Below, piece after piece: positions 1-11,165 of a stretch of DNA of 64,000 nucleotides. This DNA is from Trichobilharzia szidati. Lineage: Eukaryota; Platyhelminthes; Trematoda; Strigeidida; Schistosomatidae. Made by a program: the position numbers and the translations under genes. Positions within the stretch are counted from its first letter, which is position 1, and every line of letters starts with the position of its first letter. The notes below the pieces were generated by a model. It worked only from the letters and a program-made list of their open reading frames with translations, did not search any database and was not told the DNA's origin. The DNA is taken from NCBI GenBank assembly GCA_944472155.2, contig OX235275.1, forward strand, positions 25,658,865-25,722,864. The letters run 5' to 3'.

Positions 1-1384
1 CTAATTCACTCTGAACAATCACTCTTCTACCTACGTGTCTCTCTCTCACCACAGGCTTTACTTACGTAATGTTGACAGAAAAAAATCACATTTCCTGCTT
101 CACTTCATTCATTGTCTAGTTTAATAGTTAGATGAATTTGCTTTTGTTTAATTCTAATTATATCTACTTTATTAGGCATTATGTTTTTTTGGTTTCGATT
201 CTTTTGTGATTCGATTGAACGAAAATTCGTTGGATCCTATGTTGTATGTTCTCAAATATACGGGTGGCATAGATGAGAATATGAAATTCAATAGGGGTAG
301 ATTAGGAAGGTTAAGAAAGGCGTGGCTTACTGGGGAATCTGTTTGGAGTGTGTTGAATGACTGACAGTAAAAAGCCAAAGCAGCAGGATCTGAATTTGCT
401 AGCCTAACCCTAACTTTTGGATTGCTTCTCTGTGGTTTACAGACTTGGTGCACGCATAAACTGCAGATTTTCATTAGCGGCTGCCTCCTTATTTCTGATT
501 TACAGTGAAAAATGATAGGTGGCTAAGAACTCAGACATCCAATGAACCAAGTACAACAAATATGTAGAAAGGTCGGTATACACTCAGAATAACTTCGAAT
601 AACACGAACCATTATAAATAATGGAGAGGAATTTTAATGCCATTCGATGCTTTGGAGGCTGAGAATACGTGGAAAGAGATGATGTTTAGACAAATTGGGT
701 GATCGCGAGTGATTGTGTAGGCCTTTGAGAAATAGCAGAGAAACGGATTAAATCGTGGAGCTGTTTTATCTACTCAGAAATAGGGGAATGCTTACAACAA
801 CCTGATGTAAACGCAAAACAATAATAAATCGTCGTACGAGTCTCACATGATCAGATATCAAGTCGACAGAATAATCAACAACCAAGCAAGAGGACTGTTC
901 ACGCCAAGTGGAATACTAAGTGGCATCATCTAGGAGAATGAATGAAAGATGCACTGGATACAGAACTCCTCCTCCAATGCAGGAACAAGGTGAATTCAGG
1001 AAAGGCTGATAAAGCCTCAACTCTATGCATCACCATAGCAGGGTAAGGCATAGAATGGCGGTCAAAACTCTACTACTCAACTCAACGGTATGCGAATACA
1101 GATATCTGACACTTGTACTTTTCCCGGCTACAAGGCGAGCTCGTAAAACAGTTAGCGAAAGACTCAACTTAGTTTTGGTTATTGATCAAACTTGTAACTA
1201 ATCAAACTCTTACAAATCGGCACTTCATAACTCTACTCTAATGCTCCCTAGAATCTTGTTTTTGTAAGCAGTTACCTGAATTTCTAATGAGAGGTCGTGA
1301 CTTTGGAGTCTACCAAGTAAGGTAAGAAAAAAGTTCATTGACTGGAACACTTTCTGTTGGTTGCAATATATATATCACGAATTT
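1..1384. other. Anonymous non-coding DNA
   Basis: I see no recognisable gene or repeat here. The only open stretch (172-474, minus strand, about 100 codons) is Ser/Pro/Asn-rich, matches no family I know and has no supporting splice or start context. No tRNA-like boxes and no LINE tail were found. Confidence 0.5.
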
Positions 1385-2290
1385 TTTTTAAATAATAATA
1401 ATAATTTGCTTTTTTATTCCAGAAACAGTACTAGTGGTACAGTGTGGGATTTTCAGCACATATCTACAATATTTGCATCTAATTTATCAAACATTTAAAA
1501 GGAGTATTTCATAAAATATATATAAAGACAACAACAACAAAAATCAAACACGAAAATAATATTGAAAAAATGCGAAAAAAATACCAAGAGGTAGAAAGGA
1601 AAATAAACAACATAAAATAATATCTCAGTATTGGGTAGTGGAAGCTATGATATGATTATGCATGGTGACAGTAAAGCTGTAGTCATACAAGAAGTTATGA
1701 AATGATATTTAAGAATGTTTATCGCCAAGATGATCAGTTAATTTGGTTGAGACAACACTAAACAATCATAAAATAACATTTCAGGGTTGTTGTTTGTTTT
1801 ATTAGGTCTAATGCAGTGTTTGTAGTGGTAGTGTGAGTAATCCTGAATAATACAAAATTTTAAGGTGATGATAATGGCGTTCACAGCCAATGATTGTCAG
1901 TTAATATTGCCAACCGAAAAAAAAACAACAACAACTACAAAACTTATAATTACATGATGGTTAATGACAGGACAATTTTGTACTACTCATAATGCTTATA
2001 TAATCGGAACCAGTAGACACACAAAAGAAGGAGTAGAGTAAAGTACGAAAAAGTAAGCCAGTGTTAATTATTTAGGTAGCTAAGTATGCTTAAGAAGGAG
2101 TTCACTATAGAGTACAAAATAAAAGAGAAATAAAAGAGCCTAAAATTATGTTATTAACAACAAAGCAAGTCATAGGTTTCGCGCTTAACATTGTCTCTGT
2201 CACTTAGAACACGGTCCAAATATGGTATCGTTGAGTTCCTGTACTTGGTTGTGCGAGCATAAATTATTCTAAATTTGATTTCTGGTTCTA
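1385..2290 (-). mobile_element. Eroded CR1-like LINE, 3' part
   Basis: The minus strand carries the end of a CR1-type LINE. At 2203-2285 it encodes the conserved C-terminal block seen in the better copy at 5.5-6.6 kb (YARTxKYxNSTIPYL). The element's 3' tail lies at about 1385-1500, with the typical ending in which GCTGAAAATCCCA leads into a GGAATAAA-like motif and (ATT)n. The 700 bases between are A-rich and diverged, so part may be inserted DNA. It has no open frame and is a dead fragment. Confidence 0.5.
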
Positions 2291-2292
2291 CT

Positions 2293-2505
2293 TGATGGGA
2301 ACTTGAATTGACAGAGATTGGAATTCATGGGTGTCTGGTTTGTATCCCAGTGGCTGAAGGAGCTTATCTTGTCATCAGAAGGTATTGGGTTCAAACTTGC
2401 GTAGGTTCGTACCTTTGAACAGTCCCACACAACAAAATCAAAACAGTTTTCCAATACTCAATGATTTGCCAGTGGCTCTATAACATATTAGCTCATTATC
2501 AAATA
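2293..2505 (+). mobile_element. Smalpha-like SINE, degenerate
   Basis: A weak copy of the tRNA-derived SINE that recurs through the window. The parts are in the expected order: the GAATTGACAGA/GGAATTCATGGGT lead, a CCCAGTGGCTGAA A-box-like stretch, a TTGGGTTCAAA B-box-like stretch, a decayed hammerhead region, and the tail related to CCAGTGGTTCTCTAACTGAT. Both promoter boxes and the ribozyme are mutated. Confidence 0.55.
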
Positions 2506-2794
2506 TGTGACGCCCGCTGGCCAGACCATGTAATATATGCTAGTGTCATACTTTTGTTTTACATGTCCCAAAGGATAAAGTGTTTCGTGGCATGTCTGTC
2601 ATCGACTGATCTGTCAGTCTTTTGTGATTAATCAGGAACTACGCAACATTCGCGAATCAAATATAATGTTATTTGCACAAATGGAATTTCATCGAAGCAT
2701 CGAATACTATTTTTTGACTAACTGCTGTACATAACTGACTCCTGCATGAAGTTTGTCCTTTACTGAATTTCTTTTTTCGTTTTTCATTCACGTT

Positions 2795-2976
2795 CCCCAG
2801 TGGAACATAGTTTTTGTAGCAGTGTTTATTATTTTACAGGATGGGGTTGCTAGCTTCATGCCAAACCTTTCCTCTTCACCAGCATTATTTCTGGCTTAGC
2901 GAGGTAAAGCAGTGCGTCCGCCGGGGGTCGAACCCCTGACCATGTGCATGGTCGGCGAGCGTCCTAACCACTATGC
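2795..2976 (-). mobile_element. tRNA-like SINE (type II), split by Merlin
   Basis: Read on the minus strand, the tRNA-like head starts at 4134, is broken by the Merlin transposon, resumes at 2976, and continues into a body ending near 2795. Its B box (GGTTCGACCCC on the minus strand) sits at 2920-2932. The body matches the copy at 16.3-16.5 kb. The 3' end reads CTATGTTCCACTGGGGAACG, resembling the 3' end of RTE copies in this window and suggesting RTE-driven retroposition. The short piece at 4120-4134 (CTATGCCACCGACGCAC) is the missing 5' end of the head. Confidence 0.65.
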
Positions 2977-4119
2977 GGCCAAGTTAAACTTTAGACACCA
3001 ATAACTAGCAATCAGCGAACGACGTCGAATTATCCAATGAGATTCACGAACGTAGTTCAATATTGTATAGCGCTTGATTCATTTCAATGCGTGCCCTTAC
3101 AAGGTTGCATTTGCAATTCGAGGAGGATAGTGTCTTTCAGTATTACCTGGACTTAGGCTTGCTTCTATAGGAGAGAAGTTCTTGTGGTGGTGTAATGACT
3201 CTAAAAAGCTATACTAGGTCAACTGATGGTTTTGTACATCGTTTGGGAATATGCTGGAAGCGAGTTTGTATCAGAGGGTAATATTTCGTAGGAACTATTT
3301 TGGCAGGTCGCATCTCTCCTTAACCCATATTTTGTACATTTGCAATTACTGAGTACTGAAACAGCCCGTGAGAGCCTCTGCTGCCGAGACGGAGAACAGT
3401 CTCGTCTTAACAGTCCAGTGGTACTAGCGCTGCAGAGACATCGCCTCATGGAGAATGGACAGGATTACTTCATTGTTAGGCGGGGAGGACGTAGTAGTCC
3501 ATGTGTATGAGACAGTGTTGTTGAAGAAGAAATATAACCGCGGTCGTCAGAGAGCGAACAACATTTGGGTCATAGGTTTATACGACACGTCCCTCCGAAA
3601 AGGATTTGTTGAGAGAATAACACACAGGAAGGCGACTACTCTGGTACCTATTATAAAGCTACTCGTGAAACCGGGATCATTTGTACATACTGACGAGTGG
3701 AAAGGCTATGATTCATTGTCATCCCTGGGATACATTCATCACAGAGTGAACCACTCCAGTGATTTCGTGGACGCAGTTACAGGGCCTCATACAAATTCCA
3801 TTGAAGGATTTTGGGGTCGATTGAAAAATAGAGTAAGGGCTATAAATGGACCTCAAATCGATCTCATTTGTAGTCATTTAGATGAACATATGTATAGAAT
3901 GTGGTTTGACTTCTCTATTGACAGTGCCACGCTGAATTGGGAAATGTTTCTCTCCCATGTTCGGGAAACATACCCATTGTAACCGTTTTATCATTTTTTT
4001 TATGCATTTTGCTATAAATATACTTTTCCACTTATCATAAACGTCTCTTACATGTGATTGGTCCGTTCAAGGTCGTTTGCTGATTGGTTGTTATTGGTGT
4101 CGAAAGTTTAACTTTGCCC
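2977..4119 (+). mobile_element. Merlin DNA transposon (decayed)
   Basis: The element is bounded by terminal inverted repeats of roughly 45-60 bp, at 2977-3040 and about 4057-4119. Both contain AAGTTAAACTTT, GACACCAATAAC and CAATCAGC. It encloses a broken transposase of the Merlin/IS1016-like DDE family. The 8 bases outside the ends are ACTATGCG-like on the left and GCTATGCC on the right, an imperfect match to the 8-9 bp target duplication typical of Merlin. The flanks are the two halves of a tRNA-like SINE, so Merlin landed in that SINE. With a broken transposase it cannot move itself. Confidence 0.8.
3140..3982 (+). pseudogene. Merlin transposase pseudogene (DDE, ISXO2-like)
   Basis: The last 175 codons (from 3455) are open and align in pattern with the catalytic half of Merlin transposases. 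They show LLKKKYNRGR, then HTDEWKGYD (second catalytic Asp), then HTNSIEGFWGRLKNRVR (catalytic Glu). The first catalytic Asp, normally in a VEIDET-like block, is replaced by Tyr (HVYETV), which should abolish catalysis. Upstream of 3455 the same frame still resembles the N-terminal half (SHLSLTHILY, VQWY-stop-RCRDI), but it is broken by several stops (for example TAG at 3425) and at least one frameshift in the zinc-binding region. The ATG at 3455 is therefore not a genuine start. The family is clear; the gene is dead. Confidence 0.85.
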
Positions 4120-4424
4120 GCTATGCCACCGACGCACCCTTTTATTGAGTAGTCAGTTGATAAGGTTGATGAATGACGCCATAAACATAGAGTCAATGAA
4201 TCTTCCAATTCATTCTGATGAGCGTCATTGTTGATGGACGACAGCTGGCAAGAAACCAGAACTTGACAGGAGCTTCTGGACGGTTGACTTATTCTTACAT
4301 CTGTTGTAACTATGTTTCCAACTATGTATGTCAGTGGAAGAAATAAACCGAGAACAAGTGCTTTTTAAAAACTATTTCTGTATACAAAACGATTGAAGCA
4401 TGCACAGCGTCAACGCTAAATACT

Positions 4425-4560
4425 TGTTTTGCGTTTGATTCCGGATTGATATCAGTTAGAGATCCGGTGAGGGCCAGGGTGTCATCAACAGCTCTGTGGC
4501 ACGAGATTGGAACATCTTCTTCTTCAGAACTCACACCAATGAAGACTGATCCTGTGACCT
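4425..4560 (-). mobile_element. Smalpha-like SINE tail fragment
   Basis: On the minus strand the stretch holds the decayed hammerhead region followed by the family tail (CTCTAACTGATATCAATCC). The tRNA-like head is not recognisable. Confidence 0.45.
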
Positions 4561-4639
4561 CCAATTTTCAAAACCATGCTTGTCGATAATTCTACGACTA
4601 CTTGGGCTGTTATACAATCAACCGTGGAATCTAACGTCT

Positions 4640-5035
4640 GTCATTTCGAGATTTAACCTGACATTCATTAGTCACTGGACATAGGACGAAGCTGTCTTCT
4701 GCGGTTCTAGTGAAAAGTTGTGGTGACTATTGGAGACGACGATGACGTCAAGTATGAAGACAAATGCTCGCCAATGACAATAGCTAGCGAACCGACGAAA
4801 ATCTCGAATTGACAGAAGTTAGAATGCTAGGATCAGTGCGCCCTGGCCCAAGGGATTCAGTGGTCCACGAGCTTGATCTTTTTAGCTTGAGGTCTCAGGC
4901 TCAGTCCTCGTTGAAGTGAGTACTTCTGAAGAGTTCTGAGCTATTACAATACAGTAGTGAAGTACTCTCTAATATTCAGTGGTCCTCTGTGCGACGTCAG
5001 GTGGTGATCAAACTTGGAGCAAATGAAATCCTCAC
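4640..5035 (+). mobile_element. Smalpha-like SINE, degenerate full unit
   Basis: The order of blocks matches the complete copies: a 5' TCACTGG/GTGACTATTGG region, AAATGCTCGCCAATGACA, a GAATTGACAGAAGTTAGAAT lead, a tRNA-like section from about 4850, a ribozyme remnant (CTGAAGAGTTC at about 4927) and a tail ending near 5035. Promoter boxes and ribozyme are both mutated. Confidence 0.5.
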
Positions 5036-5210
5036 AAAGTACTTCTTGGAGAGATGATTAATTTACCACGATATATCATTCTAGATCTAGTTACATGACC
5101 AAGTTATTTACAACGTATAACTTTTTCAGAAGCATTTCAACTTGACATATTCCATTCCTTAGCACACAGAGGTAGATAAAAGGGAGAATAAATTCAAAAG
5201 AACTGTAAAT

Positions 5211-5400
5211 GTGCATCGGTGGCATAGTGGTTAGGACTCTCGTTGACCATCTACATGGTCCGGGGTTCGATCCCCTGCCGACGCACACCTGATATTTATG
5301 GTAGGCCTGCAAAATTTGGGCTACCGATATCACATGCTGAAAATTCCATACCTGTACCGAAAAATACGGTGTAGTATCAAGCTGTAATAAAAAAAACACT
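5211..5400 (+). mobile_element. tRNA-like SINE (type II) with CR1-like tail
   Basis: The head at 5211-5286 can fold like a tRNA. The outer GTGCATCGG pairs with CCGACGCAC except for one mismatch. An A box (TGGCATAGTGG, 5220-5230) and a B box (GGTTCGATCCC, 5265-5275) fit polymerase III promoters. The body includes GGGCTACCGATATC and then GCTGAAAATTCCATACCTGT, resembling the 3' end of the CR1 copies (GCTGAGAATTCCATTCTGTA). It ends in an A-rich run at about 5390. The likely mover is therefore CR1. I do not call it a functional tRNA gene because it continues directly into the SINE body and has relatives elsewhere in the window. Confidence 0.7.
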
Positions 5401-5549
5401 GCACTTATGGATTGCATGTCGTTCGGCAAATTATATATACTATTTTACCTCATTGGGTTTAGAAGATCTTCAAGTAGACAAAGCTGGTGTCTGAGTGAGT
5501 TGAAGGGCTTAAGAAGCGCTATAATTCCAGTCTTATTAATATCACACTA

Positions 5550-7099
5550 CGCCAGGCTTTATATGTCTGTTCACTACATTGTCTCCAGCTTACACAAGGG
5601 GGGCTAAATTTGTTCGCTGCACCTTTCTAGATTATACATCTGCTTTCGACTCCGTACCTAGGGACATTTTACTAAACAAGCTTGCTGAAACTCAAACTGA
5701 ATGTTGGGTTGTCAAATGGCTCCGTTCTTATTTCTTAGGAAGAAAGCAATACATTGTATGTCAGGGAAAGTCGTCCACTTCATTGCTCACTGAGGCTGGT
5801 GTCCCTCAAGGCGCTGTCCTTTCTCTTTTTCTGTTTTCTTTCTTCTTGCATGACTTGCCTCACTCTGATGAAATGAACTTTGTTAAGTATGCCGATGATC
5901 TAACTATTTCAATGTCTGTTAACTCCCAGCTAGACTGTACTAAGATAAACAGCTTTCTTATAGGAATTAGCAAATGGTCTTGGTCTAACGGCCTTAAAGT
6001 AAATCCTTCCATATGTCAGACTGTTAATTTCAGTTTCCGATATAAAAGAAAGTTAAATGAAGCTGTTAATTCCTATGACCGTTGCAAAATTGATGATACT
6101 GATATAGAAACCAAATCTCAAGTTAAGTATCTTGGATTAATTCTTTCTACGGGCCTATCCTGGTCCTCCAATGTCTTAGCGATTTCTAAACGAATATTTC
6201 GTCTGACTTTTTACATTAAGAATTTAAGGCAATCAGGTATAACTCAAACACTCCTCTTACAGTTTATCAACTCGTGTATTTTACCTATTCTTCTTTACTG
6301 TTCACCCTTATTCTTTCCTGGATTGCTTAAAAAGGACTATGTCATACTTCGTAGAACTCTGAAGACTGTCAGTAGGACGAGTGGTATCCCATTGGGCCAT
6401 ATCGTTGACATTGTCACTGATAGGCATTTGATTTCATGCAACAAATTCGCTGAAGGAATTTTGTCAGACTCTGAGCACCCACTCTACCCGCAGCTCCAAC
6501 CTTGTGTCTCCTCAGGTAAAACAAGAAGTCTTTTCAGAAGGATTTATGCACGTACGTCTAAGTATAAAAATTCCACTATACCATATTTAGCACGTACTTT
6601 ATTTGATGAAAATAGTGTTAGGCATGAATTAACTATCTAACCTTCTTTGCACTAGGAAATAAACCATTTCCTTAACCATTAAAGGATCATTCTTTATTGT
6701 TATTGTATTTCTTATGTTTATAATCCTCTCAAATTTTGTTTTGTTTATTTTTTTTCATAAATGTGGATATAATTTTAAGCTGTATTATAACTGTTAATTC
6801 TGTATTTCACCTCACTATACTATATCAACAGAACATTAGATCCAATAATCTATAACATGCTAAAGTTCCCAAACTGAATCGTCAATACCGTTTGAAACAA
6901 ATTCACTGTTTATTATTATTATTATTATATCTAATAATTATGTCATAAATGTGGACAAATTCCTCTAGTTAATTTTGTTTTAATTTATAATTTTATTTAT
7001 ATTTTGAGTAAATCAGTTGCAATATTGTGACAAATGCTGAGAATTCCATTCTGTATTATAAGTACTGTTTTTGGAATAAAGTAAATTATTATTATTACT
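5550..7099 (+). mobile_element. CR1/SR1-like LINE, 5'-truncated
   Basis: A non-LTR retrotransposon copy that begins inside the RT domain, runs through the end of the RT protein at 6640, and continues with a 3' UTR of about 460 bases. It ends GGAATAAAGTAAATT followed by (ATT)n at 7099. The same UTR follows copies at 15.6 and 54.4 kb. The endonuclease and RT fingers are missing, as expected for incomplete target-primed reverse transcription. Confidence 0.85.
5579..6640 (+). pseudogene. CR1-like reverse transcriptase, C-terminal 353 codons
   Basis: This would make the palm and C-terminal part of a LINE RT, which copies element RNA into a nicked chromosomal site. Visible motifs are FLDYTSAFDSVP (motif A, residues about 16-27), GVPQGAVLS (motif B, about 74-82) and YADDLTIS (motif C catalytic Asp pair, about 104-111). 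A CR1/Jockey-type C-terminal region follows, including RRTLKTVSRTSGIP and YARTSKYKNSTIPYLAR. The frame is open but starts inside the domain, so the listed start is not natural and the protein lacks its endonuclease. The same family appears at 15.3, 16.7, 22.3 and 53 kb, all more broken. Confidence 0.85.
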
Positions 7100-7254
7100 G
7101 GGTGGTACTGTAAAGGCTTTGGCTTTATTTCCAGTAAAATTACGACTATTATTTTGCATTAGTGATCACTGCAGTGGTTTATGCATAGAAAGATGGTTTC
7201 ACTGGTTCAAGAATGAGCCCATCACTGGCGTACTGAATCATCCTGAATACGCAT

Positions 7255-8440
7255 ATATATGTTCAAACCAAGTTCACTTCTAACAGTCTGAAAAAATTTG
7301 AGCATTGGGTTAATGACATTCATTATAATAAAGGTTTTTGTATTTCCCAATGAATGAATGAAAAACAAAACGATATTATTGTTTTTACTGACGTTTCGCT
7401 ATTTAATGCTAATAGCTCTATCAAAGTATTATTAAACCGGAATTTACAAAATCTCAGCATATATATAACAAACAGTAAGGGGTTAGAGAATAGACTTAGG
7501 TCAAGTTAAAGGGACATATTGAAAGTAAAAATAGCAATGATTATCACTAAACCAAATAACAAAGTTAATAGTGCGTCTGTTATGATATCAAAATAAAGTT
7601 TACTAACTTGATCATCTTTCCTCCATATGGGGTCACTTTGCGTCGCCAAATAGGCCAATTGGTAAAGGTCACAAAACCAGGTGTAGATTGTTGGATTTGA
7701 TCAGTGTGTAGAATTATAAAAACAGAGTGTATTAACATAATGAAATTGATTATCACAGTCGTGTAGATTTCTTCATTTCATGGGGGAGTGGGGTGTTGTA
7801 ACCAGGTTGGATTCTGTTTTAGTCCATCATTCCTATTCAGACACTTTGGATTCCATTTGATATGAAGTGCTGCTGATGATATCAGAGGTTCTTTATGAAT
7901 TCTGAAGTTTTTCTGGGTTATTTCAATATTGTCAAAATCAATTTTGTTGTATGATTCTATAGCGTCGCATGTAGACCTATGACTGATAATTTTCCGAGCT
8001 TTTCTAGTTCACCAACTGGATTTCTCGGTGGTCAAACATATGCTGTGCGGTGTTCATTTCTTCTGATTTTGATTTCTCTCTGGCGATGTTTGTCCGATGT
8101 ATATCGCACCACATTCCATGCATTTTATTTTATAGACACACTTAGATAGAGAATTCTAAGGGAGTTGGTCTTTTATATGGACAAAGTTGCTTCATAGTGT
8201 GCGTGTCTGATGTTTTGAAGAAAACTCCGATGTCGGGCTAATTGAGTAGTCTTCTGATATCGGCTGACGTCTCCTCTCCATATGGAATGACAACCGTTGA
8301 GGTCTATGTTTTCGGAATACGTTTTCGACAATACTTAATGTTGGTGTGTTGATTTTGTAAGTGAACTTCTTTGGGTCGTTGTTTTGTTGTTTTCTGAACT
8401 ATTTGGTAATTTCACTGCAGAGCTCTTATTAGTCTTCTAG
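7255..8440 (-). mobile_element. Penelope-like element, family C, 3' part
   Basis: A minus-strand PLE remnant. The terminal repeat occupies about 7255-7500 and nearly matches the ends of the element at 44.2-45.3 kb. Around 8050-8160 the minus strand still reads a GIY-YIG nuclease core (IYIGQTS). Around 8180-8310 it reads a linker (VIPYGEETSADI) equivalent to VIPYKEGTSETL in the intact PLE. Stops and frameshifts interrupt it and no RT palm remains. Confidence 0.7.
7386..7436 (-). ncRNA. Hammerhead-like motif in PLE-C terminal repeat
   Basis: On the minus strand, a UUGAUAGA core-like segment (one extra base against CUGANGA) is followed by a stem II hairpin closed by GCTATT/AATAGC, then GAAAC and a GTC cleavage-type triplet. 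A short stem I (TACT/AGTA) is possible. The motif lies downstream of the nuclease in sense orientation, as reported for PLE ribozymes. The core is imperfect, so activity is uncertain. Confidence 0.4.
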
Positions 8441-8580
8441 GCATTATCTTTGGCGTGACTTTCAATCCTAAGTGACCTCCCTGAAGACGTTCGGAGCAGT
8501 TTTTCTTGAACGAAACGTTGGAATTACTCATTTCAATTTACCTGAGTTTTTACGTATATAATTTTTTACAGATGTCTACT
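8441..8580 (+). repeat. Repeat E, hammerhead-bearing fragment
   Basis: A segment shared with 52.66-52.97 kb and, inverted, with 59.47-59.62 kb. It contains CTGAAGA (8481-8487), a hairpin closed by GTTC/GAAC (8489-8492 with 8508-8511), GAAA (8512-8515), C and a GTT triplet, followed by GGAATTACTC. This is hammerhead order, with a TCC/GGA stem I. There is one extra base between the core and stem II. The larger element is not recognised; it may be the terminal repeat of another PLE family. Confidence 0.45.
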
Positions 8581-9479
8581 TCTCACTCGGCGTTCAATTT
8601 ATTTTAGAGCTATCCTGTCAAATCTTGACCGCACTTCATATGAATTCGTCGTGACCCGTTGTCGATCTCCATTAGTACTGATAGTTTATACTGAATTGTA
8701 ATTTGAACTTCTTGTTGAGAAATCTTATTTATGACAGTGTGCCTGTTAATTGCTGATTCAACAAAGTAGAAAGCTTTCACTAACCACGCGGCTTTTTTGG
8801 TGTTTATACTGTTTTAATTGTCTACATCGACCTGATATAAATTATATACCTGAGCTGTCTACATGCACCGATATTTAAAAATACGTGTTTTGTCTTTTTA
8901 AAGCTATATGATGTTCTTGGATTCAGATTTGAAAGGGATGTCCAGTCTGACCGATATAGTGCTTATCACAATTCATGGAATTTATCTCTGTAGATGGTGT
9001 ATTGATCTCTTATTTTTCTGTTGGATTGATCCTTCCGTCTATACAGTACTGAATGATGTGATTGTGTTAGTTTGCGTGCACGACATCTATTCCGAATCGC
9101 TGTAGTATTCTAGCCGTTATTTCAGAAAGATTCTTAATATATTGTAGGATGACTTATTTTGTGTGTTGAAAAAATGGTCTCTTGCTGATGGTTGCTTGAT
9201 ATACGTTCACATAATTTCTTAAAAAATCGGTTAACAGAAGCATCTCGTTTTTCCTTCAAAACGGTGAATTAATATTCTCCTTCTATTCTTCTCAGGACAG
9301 GAGTGCTGCGTGAGGATTAAGCTCTTCGGATTATTGTTTGTGTACAGTTTCTTTTTTCTGTACTGTTGGATTATAAACGTTGTAGTTGAGTAGATATTCT
9401 GTTTATGTGTTGATCTCCTGCGCTTGTCCCTTCGACTAAGATTTCTATCCGGTTCGCGGAAAAGCAATTTTCAACATTA
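8581..9479. other. Anonymous non-coding DNA
   Basis: No clear repeat or gene. Short open frames at 8908-9105 (plus) and 9231-9467 (minus) show no recognisable motif. Confidence 0.5.
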
Positions 9480-9935
9480 CGGTTCTCTTGGGAGTCCTGA
9501 GTGGAACACAGAGCGTCAGTAGAACATATCCATTCTGACATATTCTCTGCAGTCGTCTGTAGCTGGCTTCGCGATCACTCACAACCTCCTATCTCCTTCT
9601 CACACAATATCCTTCATGTCACCGTCGGTTCCATGCCAAACTAGCCGTTTCCCAGCAGTGTTGCACTAGACAGCTTCGAGCGTGATGTTACTCAGTGGTC
9701 TGCTTAGCGTTTTCTGCTGCAATAACTGCTGAAGGATAGGTTCTTGATTGGTTCCGTCTTGGAGTTCCCTGTTGCTAATTCTTTCTGGTTCTTCATCATA
9801 TCTTCAGTAATGAGCCAGAGAAGGCAGCTGTTCACAAAAGTTTGCAATAGCCCAATCGGAACTGCTTTCCGTGACATGTGCGCCGATTGTCTGACCCTTT
9901 CAAAGAATAACTGGCACTTAACACTGTCATTCTAA
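9480..9935 (-). mobile_element. Ancient RTE/SR2-like LINE fragment
   Basis: On the minus strand the block order follows the 3' third of the RTE copies at 28.6 and 36.2 kb: the GGTTCC/AGTGGAACA end, a CACAACCTCC segment, then a segment equivalent to the TFINxxL region. Similarity is patchy and there is no open frame. It is one of the oldest RTE copies here. Confidence 0.45.
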
Positions 9936-10844
9936 CACGACATGGAGGCATTACTGCGCGTTTTTATGTTCATCAAAACCTCGAGAGTTATTTCCGTTTC
10001 ACTGCAAGAAAAACGTTTGTACTATGAATTATAGATGACGTCTCTAACTCGCCAACCCCCTCCCCCGGCGCACCTTGTGTTTTTTATCAAACTTCATTTT
10101 CGAAAACTCATAAATAATAACATTAGCAATAATAACAATTATTATTAATACAATTTATGATTGCTTGAAGCCTGATGTCTCTCATATATTGGTAATTTCT
10201 AATAAAATTTTTAATATTTTTGTTGTTGAGAAATTCGCTTAATTATTGGATAATCACGTTTAATAATTCACTGAAATATTAGCACGTATTTCGGCTTTCC
10301 TCGCTTTTCCCCATCCATAAAACTTGTTTTTGTCACTAAACTAGGACAGAAGAAGTGTTCATAAGACCTGGATTTTCAGTAATTTTTTAACTGATTAAAC
10401 GTGCATTGAATGAAATAAAGACCTATGTCAAATTCAAGCTTTAAATGCCAGTCTTGCGATCATTAGTGTCTGTAGGGCGGTGTCATGAAATTGCATTTAG
10501 ATTTCCTGACCACTGAGGTGGAATGTGTCAGGTTGAGGCCATAGTTTCGTACCGAGCTCAGAATATGCGATGACTCTGAGCTCTTGATTACTGCCGCCTC
10601 CGTAGGAGTGCTTGCGTTCGATACCATCATTCTTTAAGTAGTTCAGAGATTCGCCAGCTATTTCAGGGCGTCATTTGATATGCAGATCTTTACAGAGTCT
10701 TACATAGTGCGCACTTTTCGCTAACCCTGAGGCAGGATGAGGCTGGTTAGCCTATAACGTGGAGCACGTGAGATAAAGAATATTTGTGTTAAGTTAGCAT
10801 CAGTTTGTCTGTCACCACGACTCCTTGATTAGGATCCAGAAGAT
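9936..10844. other. Anonymous non-coding DNA
   Basis: AT-rich sequence with no gene or repeat I can name. A stretch at about 10550-10640 has a faint tRNA-like look but no convincing A and B boxes. Confidence 0.45.
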
Positions 10845-10889
10845 AGCTGGAGTCCATGGCTAAGAACCGCATGCAATGGCAATTGTGTT

Positions 10890-11165
10890 GCAGTTGTTCT
10901 CGATATAAGTATAAAATTTGGGCACTGTGGTATAACATAGCTCCATTATGGATGAGATTACATTTTGACAAATCACTCGGTGTTGTACAGTAATACTAAT
11001 TGATGGCGTTTCGAGAACAAACTATTGCTCAAAAACATATCAAGTTACTCATACAACGTTTTTCCTTCATTTATATATATAGATATTGTAATAAAATCAA
11101 TATAGGGTAATGCACATTCAGAAATAATCTCACCCATAATGGAGTTGTGCAGTTGTTCTCCTTTT
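10890..11165 (-). repeat. PLE family A/D terminal repeats, inverted pair
   Basis: Positions 10905-11090 match the PLE-A terminal repeat in minus orientation: AAATTTGGGCACTGTGGTAT, then TACAGTAATACTAATTGATGGCGTTTCGAG, here cited in pieces. Positions 11095-11160 carry the outer end in plus orientation (CACCCATAATGGAGTT). No coding sequence lies between, so this looks like an inverted terminal-repeat pair with the body lost. Confidence 0.55.

Noticed and set aside
172..474. 100-codon minus-strand open frame as a host gene
   Set aside because: No domain, no conserved-looking motif and no splice context. A frame of this length is expected by chance in 64 kb.
5211..5286. Functional tRNA gene
   Set aside because: It has A and B boxes and nearly pairs as an acceptor stem, but it runs into a SINE body with a CR1-like tail and has diverged relatives at 2.9, 16.4 and 32.2 kb.
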